From contig CAADGG010000063.1 of the NCBI GenBank assembly GCA_900696485.1, forward strand, positions 61,786-125,785: a stretch of 64,000 nt of DNA, written 5' to 3'. Under the pieces are notes generated by a model. It ran no database searches, was not told the DNA's origin, and saw nothing but the letters and a program-made list of their open reading frames with translations. This document shows positions 60,030-64,000 of the stretch, piece by piece. This stretch comes from an uncultured Pseudomonadota bacterium. Its GTDB lineage: Bacteria > Myxococcota_A > UBA9160 > PR03. Position numbers and translations under genes: made by a program. Within the stretch, counting starts at the first letter, position 1. Every line of letters starts with the position of its first letter.

Positions 60030-63000
60030 ATGCCCCCTCCCCGCTCCGCCGACTCTGCCGGCTCCGCTGATTCCGCCGACTACGTCGAGCTGCGCTGCGC
60101 GAGCGCTTTCTCGTTCCTGGCCGGCGCGTCGAACCCCGAGGATCTGGCGGAGCGGGCCGTCCGGACGGGGCATCGCGCGCTCGCGCTCGCCGATCAGGGC
60201 GGCCTGTACGGGATTCCGCGCTTCCATCAGGCCGCGCAGGCCGCCGGGCTCGACGCGATCGTCGGCGCACGCATCCGGGTCGCCGACCGGCCGGACGGTC
60301 CGACGGTCGGTGGGGCAGTCGGTGGGGCGGCTGACAGGCCAGCGGACAGAACGGCCGGCGGAGCGGCCAGCGGGGCGGAGCTGCTGCTGCTGGTCGAGAC
60401 ACCGCGCGGGTATCGGCATCTTTCGCGGCTGCTGACCGTCGCGCACGCGAAGGGCGGCAAGCACGCACCGTGCTTCGTCACGTGGAACGAACTCGAGGAG
60501 CACGCCGGGGATCTGGTGGCGCTGTTGCGCGGCGATGCGTCGCTGCGTGTCGCGGCGCTCGATCGCGTGCACGCGCTGTTCGGCGCCGCGCGCTGTGGCG
60601 TCGATGTCTCACGCCATCTCGACCGGCCGCTCGAGGCCGCCGCGCGGCGCGCGGCGGCGCTGGCCGAGGCGCACGGCGTGACGGTGCTCGCCAGCAACGA
60701 CGTCCGGCACGCGCAGGCGTCGGACCGCCCGCTGCTCGACGTCCTCACCTGCCTGCACGAGAAGACCTCCCTCGATGGCGCCGGACGCCGGCTCGCGCCG
60801 AACGCCGAGCGGCACCTGAAGACACCGGCCGAGATGGCGCGGCTGTTCGCCGACCATCCGGAGCGGCTGCGCGCCACGCGTGCGTTCGCCGAGCGCTGCA
60901 CGTTCCGGCTCGGCGATCTCGGCTACCGCTTCCCGACCTTTCCGACCCCAGGCGGTGTCTCGCAGCAGCAGCATCTGCGCGCGCTCACGTTCGCCGGCGC
61001 ACGCGGCCGCTACGGGCATCCGCTACGCGCCCGTGTGCGCCGCCAGCTCGAGCACGAACTGGCGGTGATCGGCAAGCTCGGCCTCGCCGGCTACTTCCTG
61101 ATCGTCGAGGACATCGTGCGCTTCGCCCGCACGCGCGGCATGCTCGCGCAGGGGCGCGGCTCCGCCGCCAACAGCGCCGTCTGCTATGCGCTCGGCATCA
61201 CCGCCGTCGATCCCGTCGGCATGGAGCTGCTGTTCGAGCGTTTCCTCTCCGAAGAGCGCGGCGAATGGCCGGACATCGACATCGATCTACCGTCGGGCGC
61301 GCAGCGGGAGTCGGTGATCCAGTACGTGTTCACACGCTATGGGCCCGGTACGAACACGGGCGCACCGCCGGCAGGTCAGTCGGCAGGTCTGCTGGCCGGA
61401 TCTTCGCCCACCATCGGCACCGGCGCCGCGATGACGGCGAACGTCATCACGTGGCGTACGCGGCTCGCCGTGCGCGAACTCGGCAAGGTGCTCGACCTCG
61501 AGCCGGACACGATCCACCGGCTTGCGAAGCTGCTCCACACGCTCGACCACCGCGAGGACCTCGACGGCACCCAGGCGCTGCTGCGCCAGGGCGGCGTCGA
61601 TCCCGGCGCGCCGCGCGTGCGCGCGCTGCTGGCGCTGGTGGACCGCGTGCGCGGGTTGCCGCGCCATCTCGGGCAACACTCCGGCGGCGTCGTCATCGCC
61701 GCCGGCCGACTCGACGACGTGGTGCCGATCGAGCCGGCCGCGATGCCGGGCCGGCACGTACTCCAGTGGGACAAAGAGGACTGCGCGGACCTCGGCATCA
61801 TCAAGATCGACCTGCTCGGCCTCGGCATGCTGAATGCGCTCGAGCGCACCATCGAGCTGGTGCGCACGCACGAGGGGCTCGCGATCGACCTCGCCCGGCT
61901 GCCGGCCGACGACCCCGCCACCTGGGCGATGATCCAGTGCGCCGACACGATGGGCACGTTCCAGATCGAGAGCCGCGCGCAGATGGCGACGCTGCCGCGC
62001 ATGAAGCCGGCCTGCTTCTACGATCTGGTCGTCGAGATCGCGATCATCCGGCCCGGGCCGATCGTCGGCAAGCTGGTGCATCCGTACCTGGCGCGGCGCA
62101 CCGGACGCGAGCCGGTCTGCTATCCGCATCCGTCGCTCGAGCCGATCCTGCGCCGCACGCTCGGAGTGCCGCTGTTCCAGGAGCAGCTACTGCGGATCGC
62201 GATGACGGCGGCCGGCTTCAGCGGCGGCGAGGCGGAGGAGCTGCGCCGGGCGATGGGCGCCAAGCGCTCGCGCGAGCGCATGGAGCGGCTCGAGCAGCGG
62301 CTGCGCGAGGGCATGACCGCGCGCGGACTCGACGGCGCGGCGCAGGACGACATCGTGCGCGGCATCACGTCGTTCGCGCTGTACGGCTTTCCGGAATCGC
62401 ACGCGGCGAGCTTTGCCGGCATCGCGTGGGCGTCGGCCTGGCTCAAGCAGCACCACCCGGCGGCGTTCCTCGCCGGCCTGCTCGACGCATGGCCGATGGG
62501 CTTCTACGCGCCGGCGTCGCTGGTGCAGGACGCCCAGCGCCACGACGTCGTGGTCCGCCCGATCGACGTCGCGCGGTCGGGCTGGCGCTGCACGCTCGAG
62601 CGGACCCGCTCGGGTGACGGTTCGGGCGACGGTTCGGACGGCCGTTCGCTCGCGGTGCGGCTGCCGCTGCGCTTCGTTCGCGGGCTGCGCGAGGAGAGCG
62701 CGCGCCGGCTCGAGCAGGCGCGTGCCGAACGCGCCTTCGCGCACGTCGCCGATCTCGCGCAGCGTGCGGCGTTGGCGCGCGAGGAGTTGCTCGCGCTCGC
62801 CGAACTCGGCGCACTGGCCAGCATCGACCCGGCGGCCCGGACGCGGCGCGCCGCGCTGTGGCAGGTCTCCGCGCTCGAGCAGGATCCGCGCTCGCTGTTC
62901 GCCGGCACGCCGCCGAACGCCGGGTCAGAGGAGTCGGCCACGTCGGTTGCGTCGGTTGCGTCGGTTGCGTCGACAGACGGCTCGACCCCGGCCTGCGCGC

Positions 63001-63524
63001 CGAGCGCGCCAACTTCGCCGAGTGCGCCAAGCTCGCCGAGCGGACCGAGCGGGCCGAGTTCGCCGCTGCCGGAGATGTCGCCGCTCGAGGCGACCCTCGC
63101 GGACTACCGTGCGAGCGGCATCTCGACCGGCCCGCACGTCGTCGCGCATCTGCGGGCGGCGCTGCGTGCGCGCGGCGTGCGGTCCGCCGCGGAACTGCGC
63201 AACGCGCCGGATGGCTGCCGCGTCCGCACGGCTGGCCACGTGATCGTCCGACAGCGCCCCGGCTCGGCCCGCGGCATGTGCTTCCTCACGCTCGAGGACG
63301 AGACCGGCACGTCGAACGCCGTCCTGACGCCGCCCTGTTATCGGCGCTTTCGAGCAACGCTGCACACGGCGCTGCTCGTCGAGATCGCGGGGCGGCTCGA
63401 GAACCGTGACGGCGTGGTGCATCTGCGGGTGGAGGAGATGACTCCTCTCGGTGTGGGAACCGAGCAAGCGGACCGCGTAGCCGATTCCCGCGCGGCATTG
63501 CCCCGGTCATATGATTATCGGTGA
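60030..63524 (+). CDS. dnaE2: error-prone DNA polymerase DnaE2 (ImuC)
   Basis: A 1164-residue C-family polymerase: N-terminal PHP domain (VELRCASAFSFLAGASNPEDL), palm/fingers with catalytic Asp415, Asp417 and Asp419 (WPDIDIDLPSG), HhH region and C-terminal OB domain (about 1065-1140). Catalyses mutagenic translesion synthesis with ImuA and ImuB. Three Gly/Ala/Ser/Pro-rich inserts, at about 90-115, 439-464 and 965-1015, are longer than usual and arise from short DNA repeats; the second interrupts the conserved YG...AAMTANVITW region. ATG 60030 has no ribosome binding site and follows the GCGAAA repeat. Longer reading frame upstream is not conserved. Confidence 0.93.
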   Translation: MPPPRSADSAGSADSADYVELRCASAFSFLAGASNPEDLAERAVRTGHRALALADQGGLYGIPRFHQAAQAAGLDAIVGARIRVADRPDGPTVGGAVGGAADRPADRTAGGAASGAELLLLVETPRGYRHLSRLLTVAHAKGGKHAPCFVTWNELEEHAGDLVALLRGDASLRVAALDRVHALFGAARCGVDVSRHLDRPLEAAARRAAALAEAHGVTVLASNDVRHAQASDRPLLDVLTCLHEKTSLDGAGRRLAPNAERHLKTPAEMARLFADHPERLRATRAFAERCTFRLGDLGYRFPTFPTPGGVSQQQHLRALTFAGARGRYGHPLRARVRRQLEHELAVIGKLGLAGYFLIVEDIVRFARTRGMLAQGRGSAANSAVCYALGITAVDPVGMELLFERFLSEERGEWPDIDIDLPSGAQRESVIQYVFTRYGPGTNTGAPPAGQSAGLLAGSSPTIGTGAAMTANVITWRTRLAVRELGKVLDLEPDTIHRLAKLLHTLDHREDLDGTQALLRQGGVDPGAPRVRALLALVDRVRGLPRHLGQHSGGVVIAAGRLDDVVPIEPAAMPGRHVLQWDKEDCADLGIIKIDLLGLGMLNALERTIELVRTHEGLAIDLARLPADDPATWAMIQCADTMGTFQIESRAQMATLPRMKPACFYDLVVEIAIIRPGPIVGKLVHPYLARRTGREPVCYPHPSLEPILRRTLGVPLFQEQLLRIAMTAAGFSGGEAEELRRAMGAKRSRERMERLEQRLREGMTARGLDGAAQDDIVRGITSFALYGFPESHAASFAGIAWASAWLKQHHPAAFLAGLLDAWPMGFYAPASLVQDAQRHDVVVRPIDVARSGWRCTLERTRSGDGSGDGSDGRSLAVRLPLRFVRGLREESARRLEQARAERAFAHVADLAQRAALAREELLALAELGALASIDPAARTRRAALWQVSALEQDPRSLFAGTPPNAGSEESATSVASVASVASTDGSTPACAPSAPTSPSAPSSPSGPSGPSSPLPEMSPLEATLADYRASGISTGPHVVAHLRAALRARGVRSAAELRNAPDGCRVRTAGHVIVRQRPGSARGMCFLTLEDETGTSNAVLTPPCYRRFRATLHTALLVEIAGRLENRDGVVHLRVEEMTPLGVGTEQADRVADSRAALPRSYDYR

Positions 63525-63596
63525 TGATGGTCGGCGATGATGAGCGGTGACGATGGCCGGCGATGATGGTCGGTGCTAGAGCCGGGAGGAGGCGGC

Positions 63597-63932
63597 TCAG
63601 TTCGTGGCGCTGGCTTCGCGGTCGGCGAGGCTGCGTCGCGATCCGACGGTGCGCGTGATCGCGACGACGAGGCCGAGGCCGAACACCGTCGCGAGGAAGC
63701 CGAACCCGATCAGACCGGCCGTCGAACCGTCGTCGAGCGAACGGCGGACGAGATGCACGAACAGGCTGAGCAGCGCGCCGTAGAAGCCGGCCGTCCCGAG
63801 CCAGGCCATCGTGTTGCGCGCCGGGCCCGGGCGCTGGAACGAGACCGACAGCCACGCGATCGTCACGACGGCGATGGCGCCGATCGCGAACCAGCCGAGC
63901 GGGCCGAGCGCAGAGATCTCGAACGCGGGCAT
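63597..63932 (-). CDS. hypothetical membrane protein
   Basis: A 111-residue protein with three predicted TM helices (about 10-30, 43-62 and 72-93). It ends in a charged tail SRRSLADREASATN. Not recognised. ATG 63932; GGGAGG (reverse complement of plus-strand CCTCCC) lies near it as ribosome binding site. Converges with dnaE2. Confidence 0.65.
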   Translation of the reverse strand: MPAFEISALGPLGWFAIGAIAVVTIAWLSVSFQRPGPARNTMAWLGTAGFYGALLSLFVHLVRRSLDDGSTAGLIGFGFLATVFGLGLVVAITRTVGSRRSLADREASATN

Positions 63933-64000
63933 GCCAACCTCCCAGGACTCTGTGACGACAGGGCTCCGTGGCCCCCGAGACCCCGTAGCTCCGTAGCTCC

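Overview
The window is high-GC bacterial chromosome, coding-dense, with many GTG starts and at least one TTG start. Three proteins end in PEP-CTERM sorting signals (V-P-E-P, a hydrophobic stretch, then an Arg cluster). There is also an HpnN-like RND transporter, sigma-54 activators, DUF7450-like and thrombospondin-type-3 secreted proteins, and an ImuA/ImuB/DnaE2 mutasome. This mix fits a Gram-negative, aerobic or microaerobic lineage of the Myxococcota / Binatota (former deltaproteobacterial) kind. That placement is an inference from gene content; no rRNA or other taxonomic marker lies in the window.

Layout. 1-5.3 kb: partial Gfo/Idh/MocA oxidoreductase, a thioredoxin-like ferredoxin overlapping a PP2C-like phosphatase, an amidase, a thiamine-binding protein and an LCAT-like hydrolase. 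5.4-10.2 kb (minus strand): a five-gene operon resembling a Fap functional-amyloid system. It has an amyloid subunit with three NQ-rich repeats, a C39-type peptidase lipoprotein, a small secreted partner with one degenerate repeat, a coiled-coil plus beta-barrel exporter, and a PEP-CTERM protein as last gene. 10.7-22.4 kb: a secretome stretch (DUF7450-like protein broken at a C7 tract, LVIVD-repeat protein, type-3 repeat protein, PEP-CTERM protein) with two sigma-54 activator-like regulators, one of which lacks the GAFTGA loop.

22.4-31 kb: a heme-copper reductase cluster on the minus strand, read from a promoter shared with a divergent Rrf2/NsrR-like regulator. It holds a degenerate subunit-I paralogue, a 51-residue membrane protein, a CuA subunit II, a catalytic subunit I lacking both known cross-linked tyrosines, a SCO protein, a cytochrome b / 2[4Fe-4S] / MvhD-like fusion, and heme O synthase. 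Together these suggest a nitric oxide reductase (sNOR/eNOR-like) rather than an ordinary oxygen reductase.

31-42 kb: housekeeping and transport (MORN protein, DUF3365 cytochrome, two SLC13/RCK permeases, LhgO-like oxidase, PfkB kinase, metF-purN, gloA). 42-64 kb: imuA, imuB, dinB and dnaE2, with a shared direct repeat GCGAAA-N5-GCGAAA exactly 8 nt upstream of the imuA and dnaE2 start codons. Between them lie a CAP-domain PEP-CTERM protein, a phospholipid methyltransferase, an M3 peptidase, a cstA / cory-CC-star / ppk2 operon, an NSS transporter with its 31-residue small subunit, an HpnN-like transporter, an FAD oxidoreductase and a YkvA-like/J-domain protein.

Short tandem repeats (7, 11, 12, 15 or 26 bp units) sit at many gene edges and sometimes run into coding N-termini; they appear to be a general property of this genome.
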